NCBI GenBank assembly: GCA_052435735.1
Contig: JBQVNB010000018.1
Coordinates: 36,910-100,909 of the forward strand
Origin: Aliihoeflea sp052435735
GTDB taxonomy: Bacteria > Pseudomonadota > Alphaproteobacteria > Rhizobiales > Rhizobiaceae
Reading direction: 5' to 3'
Length of the DNA: 64,000 bases
Part shown: positions 33,693-41,347 of the stretch, in pieces
Layout of the letters: every line of letters begins with the position of its first letter
Position numbering within the stretch: the first letter of the stretch is position 1
The notes under the pieces: model-generated
The model's database searches: none
Seen by the model: only the letters and a program-made list of their open reading frames with translations
Told to the model about the DNA's origin: nothing
Made by a program: the position numbers and the translations under genes

Positions 33693-34664
33693 TCAGTGCG
33701 GGTGCGCGTGGAGCGTTGGCGCGTTGGTGACCGTGGCGTCCAGCCGTGCGGGCAGTGTTTGGCGCCGGGCGACGACGATCAAGCCGGCGACATCCGTGCC
33801 TCGGTCGCGGCGGATGATCGCATCGTCCATCGCGACGAGATCGAAGCCATTCTCGGACAGGAGGCGGCGCAAATAGTCTGGCGCATGGGCGTAGCGGCGG
33901 GAGTCGCCGAGTTGGAGATCGCCCGCGCCATCGTGGCGCTCGACGGAGAAAGCGAGGAGACCGCCCGGCACGAGCGCGCCCGCGACCTGCGCGAAGATGC
34001 GCTCCAGCCGCCCGACATAGAGGAAGACGTCGGCGGCGGTGACGAGATCGGCCGAATTGCGCTCGGGCTCAAAGGTCAGGAGGTCCTGCCGGGCCAGCCG
34101 GTCATAGACGCCCTTGGCGCGGGCCTTCTTCAGCATGTTTTCCGACAGGTCGCCGCCTTCGAGGAAGCTCGCCATTGCGCGCAGGCGCTCGCCCATCAGG
34201 CCGGTGCCGCAGCCGAGGTCGAGCACGTGGGCGAAGCTAGTGCGGCCGGTCGCGCGCAGGGCGTCCGCGATCAGTTCGGGCACGCGGTAGCCGAGTTTCT
34301 GGACCAGCTCCGCGTCGAACTTTCCGGCATACTGGTCGAACAGCGTTTCGGCGAAGGCGCTCGAAATGCCGCCGGCATTTTCGATCGCGCCGACGAGTTC
34401 GAGCTTCAGGGCGCTGCCCAGCCGATCGGCCGGGTCGAGCCGCAACGCCTCGCGCCAGGCGTCGGTCGCGCCCGCGATCTCGCCCGCGGCCTCGCGCATC
34501 TCGCCGAGCCGGAACCAGCCCGTCGCCCAGCCGGGGGCGAGGGTCATGATGTCGGCCATCAGTTCCGATGCGGCGCCATGGTCGCCTGAGGCGAACAGCA
34601 TTTCGGCATAGTCGGCACGACGGTCGGCGGCAGCGTCGCCGGACGAGTACAGAATGGGCTTCAT
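33693..34664 (-). CDS. TPR-containing SAM-dependent methyltransferase
   Basis: The 323-residue protein opens with TPR-like helices (ADYAEMLFASGDHGAASELMADIMTLAP, GWFRLGEMREAAGEIAGATDAWREALRL). A class I methyltransferase domain follows, with motif I VLDLGCGTGLMGERL, a downstream acidic residue (EGGDLSENML) and motif IV-like ADLVTAADVFLYVGRLE. The target is unknown. It stands between the Lhr-pdeM pair on the same strand and the divergent exonuclease gene. ATG 34664 is preferred; the in-frame start at 34823 would overlap the exonuclease gene. Whether it belongs to the repair system or merely sits there is unresolved. Confidence 0.85.
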   Translation of the reverse strand: MKPILYSSGDAAADRRADYAEMLFASGDHGAASELMADIMTLAPGWATGWFRLGEMREAAGEIAGATDAWREALRLDPADRLGSALKLELVGAIENAGGISSAFAETLFDQYAGKFDAELVQKLGYRVPELIADALRATGRTSFAHVLDLGCGTGLMGERLRAMASFLEGGDLSENMLKKARAKGVYDRLARQDLLTFEPERNSADLVTAADVFLYVGRLERIFAQVAGALVPGGLLAFSVERHDGAGDLQLGDSRRYAHAPDYLRRLLSENGFDLVAMDDAIIRRDRGTDVAGLIVVARRQTLPARLDATVTNAPTLHAHPH

Positions 34665-34771
34665 GTTCGAAGGGGCTCGCGACCCATGATCGGGCGCGCG
34701 GCTTATCTGCCAATTTCGCAGCTTTCGCAATCCCTTTCCGAGCGGCCCAGAAATCCTATCTGTTGGGAACC

Positions 34772-35782
34772 ATGAACCCGCATCAGTTGCTGATCCCGCG
34801 TCCCGAAGGCCTCTATTGTCCACCTGGCGACTTCTTCATCGATCCGGTGCGCCCGGTCGCGCGCGCGCTGATCACGCACGGCCATGCCGACCATGCGCGG
34901 CCCGGCCATGCGCATGTGCTGGCCACGCCGCAGACGCTCGACATCATGGGCATCCGCTATGGCGAGAATTTCGCCGGCGCGTCGCAGGCAACCGATTTCG
35001 GGGAAAGCCTCGACATCAACGGCGTGCGCGTCTCGTTTCATCCGGCGGGCCACGTGCTCGGCTCGGCGCAAATCGCGGTCGAGAAGGACGGGCTTCGGAT
35101 CGTGGCCTCGGGCGACTACAAGCGCCGGCCCGATGCGACGGCGCAGGAATTCGAGCCGGTCGAGTGCGACGTCTTCATCACCGAGGCGACCTTCGCCCTT
35201 CCCGTCTTCCGCCATCCGGACGACAAGGCGGAGATCGCGCGGCTCTTGAAATCCGTCCGCCAGTTTCCCGAGCGCGCGCATCTCGTCGGAGCCTATGCGC
35301 TCGGCAAGGCGCAGCGCGTCATCAAGCTCATCCGCCAGGCGGGTCATAACGAGCCGATCTACATCCACGGCGCGCTGCAGAAGCTGTGCGATTATTACCA
35401 GAGCCAGGGCATCGACCTTGGACCGCTCGAACCGGCAACGATTGAGCGCGGGTCGAAGGCGCAGTTCGCCGGGGCGATCGTCGTTGGAACGCCGTCGGCC
35501 TTCGCCGACCGTTGGGCACGCCGCTTTCCCGACCCCGTCGCCTCCTTCGCGTCAGGCTGGATGCGGATCAGGCAGCGGGTAAAGCAGCGCGGGGTGGAGC
35601 TGCCGCTGATCATCTCCGACCATTCCGACTGGGACGAACTGATCGCCACGATCCGCGAAGTGAAGGCGGGCGAAGTGTGGGTGACCCATGGCCGCGAGGA
35701 GGCGCTGGTGCGCTGGTGCGAGCTCAACGGCATCAAGGCGCGCCCGCTACATCTCGTCGGCTACGAGGACGAAGCCGAATAA
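34772..35782 (+). CDS. Ligase-associated DNA damage response exonuclease (MBL fold)
   Basis: The 336-residue protein is a metallo-beta-lactamase/beta-CASP nuclease. Its metal-binding HGHADH is in ALITHGHADHARPGH near residue 33, SFHPAGHVLGSAQI follows, and VASGDYKRRPD holds the metal-bridging Asp. The C-terminal block SDHSDWDELI is the beta-CASP region. It is the exonuclease partner of the adjacent DNA ligase. The stop TAA shares one base with the ligase ATG. ATG 34772 is chosen because the segment before it reads into the divergent gene. Confidence 0.93.
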   Translation: MNPHQLLIPRPEGLYCPPGDFFIDPVRPVARALITHGHADHARPGHAHVLATPQTLDIMGIRYGENFAGASQATDFGESLDINGVRVSFHPAGHVLGSAQIAVEKDGLRIVASGDYKRRPDATAQEFEPVECDVFITEATFALPVFRHPDDKAEIARLLKSVRQFPERAHLVGAYALGKAQRVIKLIRQAGHNEPIYIHGALQKLCDYYQSQGIDLGPLEPATIERGSKAQFAGAIVVGTPSAFADRWARRFPDPVASFASGWMRIRQRVKQRGVELPLIISDHSDWDELIATIREVKAGEVWVTHGREEALVRWCELNGIKARPLHLVGYEDEAE

Positions 35783-37386
35783 TGGACCGGTTCGCGGAAC
35801 TGCTCGACCGCCTCCTGATCACATCCTCGCGCAATGCGAAGCTGACCTTGATGCAGGACTATTTCCGCGAGGCGCCCGACCCCGATCGCGGGCTGGCGCT
35901 GGCGGCGATCACCGGCAATCTATCGTTCAACGCGGTCAAGCCCGGGGTTCTGCGCGCGCTGATGGCCGAGCGGATGGACGAGACGCTGTTCGCCTATTCC
36001 TACGACTATGTCGGCGATCTTGCCGAGACGGTCTCGCTCGTCTGGGGCATCGATGCGGAGGTGGAGGCGATCCCCGGCGGGGTGCCGCTGTCCGAAGCCG
36101 TGGAGCGGCTTCATGCCGCCAGCCGCTCGGACGCACCGAAGGTGCTCGCCGGCCTGCTCGATCGCATGGAGACGGCGTCGCGCTTTGCCGTGCTGAAGCT
36201 CGTCACCGGCGGTCTGCGCGTCGGCGTTTCGGCGCGTCTCGCCAAGCAGGCGCTGGCCGACTACGGCAAGGTGCATGTCCACGAAATCGAGGAACTGTGG
36301 CACGGGCTGGAGCCGCCCTATCTCAGTCTGTTCGCCTGGCTCGACGGCAAGGGCGAAAAGCCGGTTCACGCGGCGCGGGCGATGTTCCGGCCGGTCATGC
36401 TGTCGAACGCGGTCGAGGATGCGGACCTCGCCCGGATCGAACCGGCCGACTATGCGGCGGAATGGAAATGGGACGGCATCCGCGTGCAGGTCGTCTGCGA
36501 GGACGGCGTCGCGCGGCTTTATTCGCGCACCGGCGACGATATTTCCGGCACCTTCCCCGACCTTCTCGAAGCGATGGATTTCGACGCCGCGATCGACGGC
36601 GAATTGCTGGTCGGCGCGCCGGACGGGGATACCGGCACGTTTTCCGATCTCCAGCAGCGGCTCAATCGCAAGGTCGTGGCGCCGAAGATCCAGAAGCAGT
36701 TTCCGGCCTTCGTGCGCTGCTACGACCTTCTCCAACTCGGTGACGAGGATTTGCGCAAGCTGCCTTTTGCGGAACGCCGGCAACGGCTCGAAGCGTTCGT
36801 GGCGACGCTCGATCCATCGCGCTTCGACCTCTCGCCGCTGGTCGACTTCTCCGGGTGGGACGAACTCGACGCCATGCGCCAGACGCCGCCGCATCCGGTG
36901 ATCGAGGGGGTGATGCTGAAGCGACTCGACTCGACCTATGTGCCGGGCCGCCCGAAAGGGCCGTGGTTCAAATGGAAGCGCAATCCCTACACGGTCGATG
37001 CCGTCTTGATGTATGCGCAGCGCGGGCATGGCAAGCGCTCGAGCTTCTATTCCGACTATACGTTCGGCGTGTGGACCGGTCCGGAGGACCAACCGGAACT
37101 CGTGCCTGTCGGCAAGGCCTATTTCGGCTTCACCGACGAGGAACTGAAGCTGCTCGACAAATATATCCGCGACAACACGATCGACCGCTTCGGGCCGGTG
37201 CGCTCGGTGCGGGCAGAGCCGGACCATGGACTCGTCATCGAGGTGGCGTTCGAAGGGCTCAACCGCTCGACGCGGCACAAATCGGGCGTTGCCATGCGCT
37301 TTCCGCGGGTCTCGCGCCTGCGATGGGACAAGCCGGCCGGCGAGGCGGACCGGCTCGATGTCCTGTTGTCGATGCTCGACGGCTGA
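35782..37386 (+). CDS. ATP-dependent DNA ligase, LigB/LigC-type
   Basis: The 534-residue ligase has an N-terminal DNA-binding helical domain (SSRNAKLTLMQDYF). The nucleotidyltransferase KxDG motif is WKWDGIRVQVV near residue 232. Motif III is IDGELLVG, and motif V is PRKxxWxKWK-like (GPWFKWKRNPYTVD). A C-terminal OB-fold domain follows. It seals nicks with ATP, unlike the NAD-dependent LigA. With the exonuclease, Lhr and PdeM it forms the ligase-associated DNA damage response set. It is translated directly after the exonuclease. Confidence 0.95.
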   Translation: MDRFAELLDRLLITSSRNAKLTLMQDYFREAPDPDRGLALAAITGNLSFNAVKPGVLRALMAERMDETLFAYSYDYVGDLAETVSLVWGIDAEVEAIPGGVPLSEAVERLHAASRSDAPKVLAGLLDRMETASRFAVLKLVTGGLRVGVSARLAKQALADYGKVHVHEIEELWHGLEPPYLSLFAWLDGKGEKPVHAARAMFRPVMLSNAVEDADLARIEPADYAAEWKWDGIRVQVVCEDGVARLYSRTGDDISGTFPDLLEAMDFDAAIDGELLVGAPDGDTGTFSDLQQRLNRKVVAPKIQKQFPAFVRCYDLLQLGDEDLRKLPFAERRQRLEAFVATLDPSRFDLSPLVDFSGWDELDAMRQTPPHPVIEGVMLKRLDSTYVPGRPKGPWFKWKRNPYTVDAVLMYAQRGHGKRSSFYSDYTFGVWTGPEDQPELVPVGKAYFGFTDEELKLLDKYIRDNTIDRFGPVRSVRAEPDHGLVIEVAFEGLNRSTRHKSGVAMRFPRVSRLRWDKPAGEADRLDVLLSMLDG

Positions 37387-38424
37387 TCAATCCGCCGCGC
37401 GCATGCGGATCGCGAAGATTTCCACGCCGCGGCCCTCGCCGGACACATCCGTGTTGATTGCTATGGAGGCGGATCGGCCGGCCGCCGCGTCGGCAAGCGC
37501 GACTTCGAACAGATGATCCTCCTGCGCCGTTCCGACGTCGTAGCGGGTGCGCCCGCAATTGCCCATGGCGCCGAAATTGCACTCGACGGACATCTGCGTC
37601 GCTTCGCCGTCGATGCCGCGCGCGACGATATTGAACACGACGCGCTCACCGGCGAGGCGCTCGAGAAGATTTTGCGCCACGTTGAAGGCGATCGGGGCGC
37701 CCGAGGCATCCGAGCGAATCCGCAGATAAGCGCCGGTTTCATCCTCGATCGCGTCGACTGAGGCACCTTCGGGCGGAGAGACGAGCTGGATGTCCTCCGG
37801 CCGGAAGATGGTCGTCCATCCCGCTTCGGCATTCGCACCGTCGGCAGAAAGCGGGGGCGGTCCCGACTGGCCCCGGCTCTCGTTGATGGCCGCTTCGATC
37901 TGGCGCATGTCGCTGCCGAGGAAATGGCCGAAATTGGCGTAGGCCCACCAGAGGCCGGTGCCGAGCACCACGAGGATGACGAGGCCGGTGATGAGGGAAA
38001 GAATGCGTCCGCCGCCGCGCCGCTTCTTGCGAGGTTCGCGGGCCGGGCGCGGCTGATCGAGCCTGACGGGCCGGCGCGCTTGCGCGGGCGTTTCCGGTTC
38101 GAGACGCGGCGCGGCATCGGCCACTGCCACCCGCCGTTCGGCGCGCAGTTCGGGCGCGACGGCAGGCGTCGGCTGCGGCTGGACCGGCGCGACCGCGATC
38201 GGCTCCGGCGCCAATGCCGGCACATATTCGGTTTCGATCGACTTGACCGTCGCCTGCAGCGTCTTGCGCCGCTTGATCGCGTTCTCGACGGTCAACTCAG
38301 GCTTTTCCTTCAACGAGCGATCCAGCGCGGCGAATGCCGAGCGATAGACCTTTTCGCGAAAAGCGCGGTCGTCCGAATTTCCCTTGGCGAGGGCTCGTCT
38401 GATTGCTTGCTCGATCCCGTCCAA
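37387..38424 (-). CDS. Hypothetical single-pass membrane protein
   Basis: The 345-residue protein has an N-terminal cytosolic helical region rich in Lys and Arg (AIRRALAKGNSDDRAFREKVYRS), a Pro/Ala-rich linker, and a basic RKKRRGGGR patch just before one membrane segment (ILSLITGLVILVVLGTGLWWAYANF, about residues 145-170). A roughly 170-residue outside domain has one Cys pair (ECNFGAMGNCGRTRY). TTG 38424 is the only candidate start, with AGGG upstream. I do not recognise the family. The stop touches the convergent ligase stop, so no functional link is implied. Confidence 0.75.
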   Translation of the reverse strand: MDGIEQAIRRALAKGNSDDRAFREKVYRSAFAALDRSLKEKPELTVENAIKRRKTLQATVKSIETEYVPALAPEPIAVAPVQPQPTPAVAPELRAERRVAVADAAPRLEPETPAQARRPVRLDQPRPAREPRKKRRGGGRILSLITGLVILVVLGTGLWWAYANFGHFLGSDMRQIEAAINESRGQSGPPPLSADGANAEAGWTTIFRPEDIQLVSPPEGASVDAIEDETGAYLRIRSDASGAPIAFNVAQNLLERLAGERVVFNIVARGIDGEATQMSVECNFGAMGNCGRTRYDVGTAQEDHLFEVALADAAAGRSASIAINTDVSGEGRGVEIFAIRMRAAD

Positions 38425-38559
38425 GCGGCACCCTTTTATTGTTTACCGATCATTGACCACGATCGTTGCAACATCGTTAAACGTGCCCGGCGCGAGGTTC
38501 AATGCCGCAGCGCCCCGCATGTGACCGAACGACGCTCGCCCCGAAAGACTCCTGCGCCT

Positions 38560-38580
38560 GAAAACCGGTTTCCACTTTTC
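38560..38580. repeat. Core of dispersed palindromic repeat
   Basis: The core AAAACCGGTTTCCACTTTT at 38561-38579 matches the internal part of the palindrome at 30381-30424 (AAAACCGCTTCGCACTTTT, 16 of 19 bases). It lies in the region between the divergent membrane-protein and nitronate monooxygenase genes. No outer GCAATTCC arms are seen here, so it is a fragment or a diverged copy. Confidence 0.45.
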
Positions 38581-38598
38581 GGTTCGATGCTCTAGTAA

Positions 38599-38618
38599 TG
38601 ACGTTTACGCAAACGTCA
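38599..38618. promoter_or_regulatory. Second copy of the fad-type operator
   Basis: TGACGTTT at 38599-38606 and AAACGTCA at 38611-38618 are perfect eight-base arms around ACGC. This is the same core as the operator at 24103-24136 (whose centre is GCGT, the reverse complement of ACGC). It ends 20 bases before the nitronate monooxygenase start codon, beside the ribosome site, a position suited to repression. Confidence 0.8.
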
Positions 38619-38638
38619 AATTTCCGCGGAGGACCCGA

Positions 38639-39592
38639 ATGGCGCTGCCCGACATCCTGAAGACCAATCTGCGCATTCCCGTCGTCGGCTCGCCGCTGTT
38701 CATCATTTCGCATCCGCCGCTAGTGCTGGCCCAGTGCAAGGCCGGCATCGTCGGCTCCTTTCCGGCGCTCAATGCGCGTCCGGCCTCGCAGCTTGACGAA
38801 TGGCTGGCGCAGATCACCGAGGAACTCGCGGCGCATGACGCGGCGAACCCGGACGCCAAGGCTGCGCCCTTCGCGGTCAACCAGATCGTCCACAAGTCGA
38901 ATACGCGGCTGGAAGAGGATCTGGCGCTCTGCGTCAAGTACAAGGTTCCGATCGTCATCTCCTCGCTGGGTGCTGTCGAAGAGGTCAACCAGGCCGTTCA
39001 CTCCTATGGCGGCATCGTGCTGCACGACATCATCCACGACCGACATGCGCGCAACGCCATCAGGCGCGGCGCGGACGGGTTGATCGCGGTTGCGGCGGGC
39101 GCCGGCGGTCATGCCGGAACGCTCTCGCCCTTCGCCCTCGTCCAGGAAATCCGGCAGTGGTTCGACGGGCCGCTGCTGCTTTCGGGCGCAATCGCCAATG
39201 GCGGCGCAGTGCTGGCTGCGCAGGCGATGGGGGCCGACATGGCCTATATCGGCTCGCCCTTCATCGCCACGCGCGAGGCGCGCGCGGCCGAGGACTACAA
39301 GCAGATGATCGTCGATTCCAAGGCGGCCGACATCGTCTATTCCAACCTCTTCACCGGCGTTCACGGCAACTACCTCAAGGGCTCGGTCGAAAAAGCCGGC
39401 ATGGACCCGAACAATCTGCCCGAATCCGACCCGTCCAAGATGAATTTTGGCGGCGACAAGTCGAAGGCGTGGAAGGACATTTGGGGTTGCGGCCAGGGCA
39501 TCGGCGCGGTCGATTCCGTTATCGGCGCGGCCGAACTCGTCGACAGGCTGGCGCGCGAATACGAGGACGCGAAGAAGAAGCTCGCCGCTTGA
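38639..39592 (+). CDS. Nitronate monooxygenase family flavoprotein
   Basis: The 317-residue protein is a TIM-barrel FMN enzyme of the nitronate monooxygenase (2-nitropropane dioxygenase) family. The N-terminal IPVVGSPLFIISHPPLVLAQCKAG, the loop AAGAGGHAG with the family His, and GAIANGGAVLAAQAMGADMAYIGSPF are characteristic. The family detoxifies propionate 3-nitronate but also contains enoyl-ACP reductase-like and uncharacterised members. Placement under a fad-type operator suggests a role near fatty or organic acid oxidation. Its stop overlaps the next start (TTGA). Confidence 0.9.
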   Translation: MALPDILKTNLRIPVVGSPLFIISHPPLVLAQCKAGIVGSFPALNARPASQLDEWLAQITEELAAHDAANPDAKAAPFAVNQIVHKSNTRLEEDLALCVKYKVPIVISSLGAVEEVNQAVHSYGGIVLHDIIHDRHARNAIRRGADGLIAVAAGAGGHAGTLSPFALVQEIRQWFDGPLLLSGAIANGGAVLAAQAMGADMAYIGSPFIATREARAAEDYKQMIVDSKAADIVYSNLFTGVHGNYLKGSVEKAGMDPNNLPESDPSKMNFGGDKSKAWKDIWGCGQGIGAVDSVIGAAELVDRLAREYEDAKKKLAA

Positions 39593-40503
39593 GCGATCGC
39601 CCGGCGAAGCACAGCCCGAAGGATGCGGCCGTCGCCGTCGGGCTGATGGTTCTGGCCTGCGCGCTTCTTGCCGGCACGACACTGATCGCCAAGATGCTCG
39701 GGCCTGCGGGCGGAGACAACCCGCTTCATCCGTTCCAGATTTCGGCGGGTCGGTTCTGCTTCGCAGCGCTCGTCCTGACGCCGTTCCTTGTGGCGTGGCG
39801 CCCCTCCTTCGCCGGGACGCGGTGGGCCAACCACGCCTTGCGCGTACTGTTCGGCTGGGCGGGCGTCAGTGCGCTCTTTGCGGCATCGGGGCTGATGCGA
39901 CTGGCAGACGCCAATGCCATCTCGTTCCTCAATCCCGTCGTCGCTATGCTGCTCTCGATCCCGCTGCTGGGCGAAAGGGTGGGGCCGTGGCGCTGGGGCG
40001 CGGCGGCGGTCGCGTTCATCGGCGCGATGATCATCGTCCAGCCCGGGTCGGCAGCGTTCCAGCCGATCGCGCTGGTGGCATTGATCGCCGCGCTTTTCAT
40101 GGGCGCCGAGGCGATCCTGATCAAGAAGCTCGCCGACAGCGAGCCGCCACTGCGCATCCTGGCAATCAACAATTTCGCCGGCGCGGCACTGGCGGCGACC
40201 GCCGCGAGCTTCGTTTGGATCGCGCCTAACTCCGGGCAATGGATATTGATGGCGGCACTAGGCGCAACCATGATTTCCGTGCAAGCGCTTTTCATCCAAG
40301 CGCTACAGCGCGGCGAATCGAGCTTCGTGATGCCGTTCTTCTACCTGACGCTGATCTTCGCGGCGTTCTACGACTACGTCCTGTTCGCGGAAGTGCCGGC
40401 ACTGGCAAGCTGGCTCGGCGCGGCGCTGATCATCGCCAGCGCGATCACGATCGCTTGGCGGGAGCGGATGAATCGCCGCAATTCACCAGTAATCACCAGA
40501 TAG
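39589..40503 (+). CDS. EamA/DMT family transporter
   Basis: This 304-residue protein has about ten membrane helices in two EamA repeats (the first with FCFAALVLTPFLVAWRP, the second from LVALIAALFMGAEAILIKKLA onward). It belongs to the drug/metabolite transporter superfamily, which exports amino acids, sugars or drugs; the substrate is unknown. The start is TTG 39589, overlapping the nitronate monooxygenase stop, because no ATG precedes the first helix in frame. It should be co-transcribed with that gene and thus fall under the same operator. Confidence 0.85.
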   Translation: MSDRPAKHSPKDAAVAVGLMVLACALLAGTTLIAKMLGPAGGDNPLHPFQISAGRFCFAALVLTPFLVAWRPSFAGTRWANHALRVLFGWAGVSALFAASGLMRLADANAISFLNPVVAMLLSIPLLGERVGPWRWGAAAVAFIGAMIIVQPGSAAFQPIALVALIAALFMGAEAILIKKLADSEPPLRILAINNFAGAALAATAASFVWIAPNSGQWILMAALGATMISVQALFIQALQRGESSFVMPFFYLTLIFAAFYDYVLFAEVPALASWLGAALIIASAITIAWRERMNRRNSPVITR

Positions 40504-40507
40504 ACGA

Positions 40508-40529
40508 GCGGGCGGCCGAAGCCGCCCGC
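40508..40529. terminator. GC-rich hairpin between EamA and coxM
   Basis: GCGGGCGGC at 40508-40516 pairs perfectly with GCCGCCCGC at 40521-40529 across a CGAA loop. It lies between the convergent stops of the EamA transporter and coxM. There is no clear T-run, so efficient termination is uncertain. Confidence 0.5.
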
Positions 40530-40536
40530 GTCCAAT

Positions 40537-41337
40537 TCAGCCCGCGGCCTTCGCGACGGCGCGCTTTGCCATCACCACCACCAGATTGGCGCGGTATTCC
40601 GACGAGGCGTGCATGTCGGACATCAGGTTGGACGACGGCACGGTCGCACCATCCAATGCTCCGGCCGAAAAATTGGAGGAAAGCTTCTCCTCCAGTTCCT
40701 TCGCCCGGTAGACACCGTTCTCGCCCGCACCGGTGACGGCGACGCGAACGCCTCCGGCACCCTTGGCCACGAAGACGCCCGTCATCGCGTAGCGCGACGC
40801 GGGATTGCGGAACTTTTCGTAGCCGCATTTTTCCGGCGCGGTGAACTTCACCGCCGTCACGATCTCGTCCTCTTCCAGCGCGGTTTCGAACAGGCCGGTG
40901 AAGAAGGCGTCGGCCTTCAGTTCGCGCTTGTTGGTCACGATCGTGCCGTCGACCGCCAGAAGTGCCGCCGGATAGTCCTGCGCCGGATCGTTGTTGGCGA
41001 CCGAACCGCCGATCGTGCCTAGATGGCGGACCAGCGGATCGCCGATGTGGTTCGCCATGTAGTGCAGGGCCGGACAGGCGCTCTCGATCTCCTTCGACTG
41101 CGCGATGTCTGCATGGGTCGTCGCCGCACCGATCTCGACCTCGCGGCCGGAGACCCTGATGCCCTTCAAGCCATCGACATGGCGCAGGTCGATCAGGTCG
41201 GACGGTGCCGACAGGCGCGTCTTCATGGCCGGGATGAGCGTCATGCCGCCCGACACATACTTCGCCTCATCCGCTCCGGAATGCAGCTTTGCGGCGTCTT
41301 CGAGGGACGACGCGCGGTGATAATTGGTCTGGTACAT
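40537..41337 (-). CDS. coxM: Molybdenum hydroxylase FAD subunit (CoxM)
   Basis: The 266-residue FAD-binding subunit has the CoxM motifs GGMTLIPAMKTR (about residue 31) and TIGGSVANNDPAQDYPAALLAVD (about residue 108), which bind the flavin diphosphate. A C-terminal CO-dehydrogenase flavoprotein domain follows. It passes electrons from the 2Fe-2S subunit to its acceptor. AGGAGG precedes the ATG. It is the last gene of a coxS-coxL-coxM operon, an order typical of form II. Confidence 0.9.
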   Translation of the reverse strand: MYQTNYHRASSLEDAAKLHSGADEAKYVSGGMTLIPAMKTRLSAPSDLIDLRHVDGLKGIRVSGREVEIGAATTHADIAQSKEIESACPALHYMANHIGDPLVRHLGTIGGSVANNDPAQDYPAALLAVDGTIVTNKRELKADAFFTGLFETALEEDEIVTAVKFTAPEKCGYEKFRNPASRYAMTGVFVAKGAGGVRVAVTGAGENGVYRAKELEEKLSSNFSAGALDGATVPSSNLMSDMHASSEYRANLVVVMAKRAVAKAAG

Positions 41338-41347
41338 GTGCGTCCTC

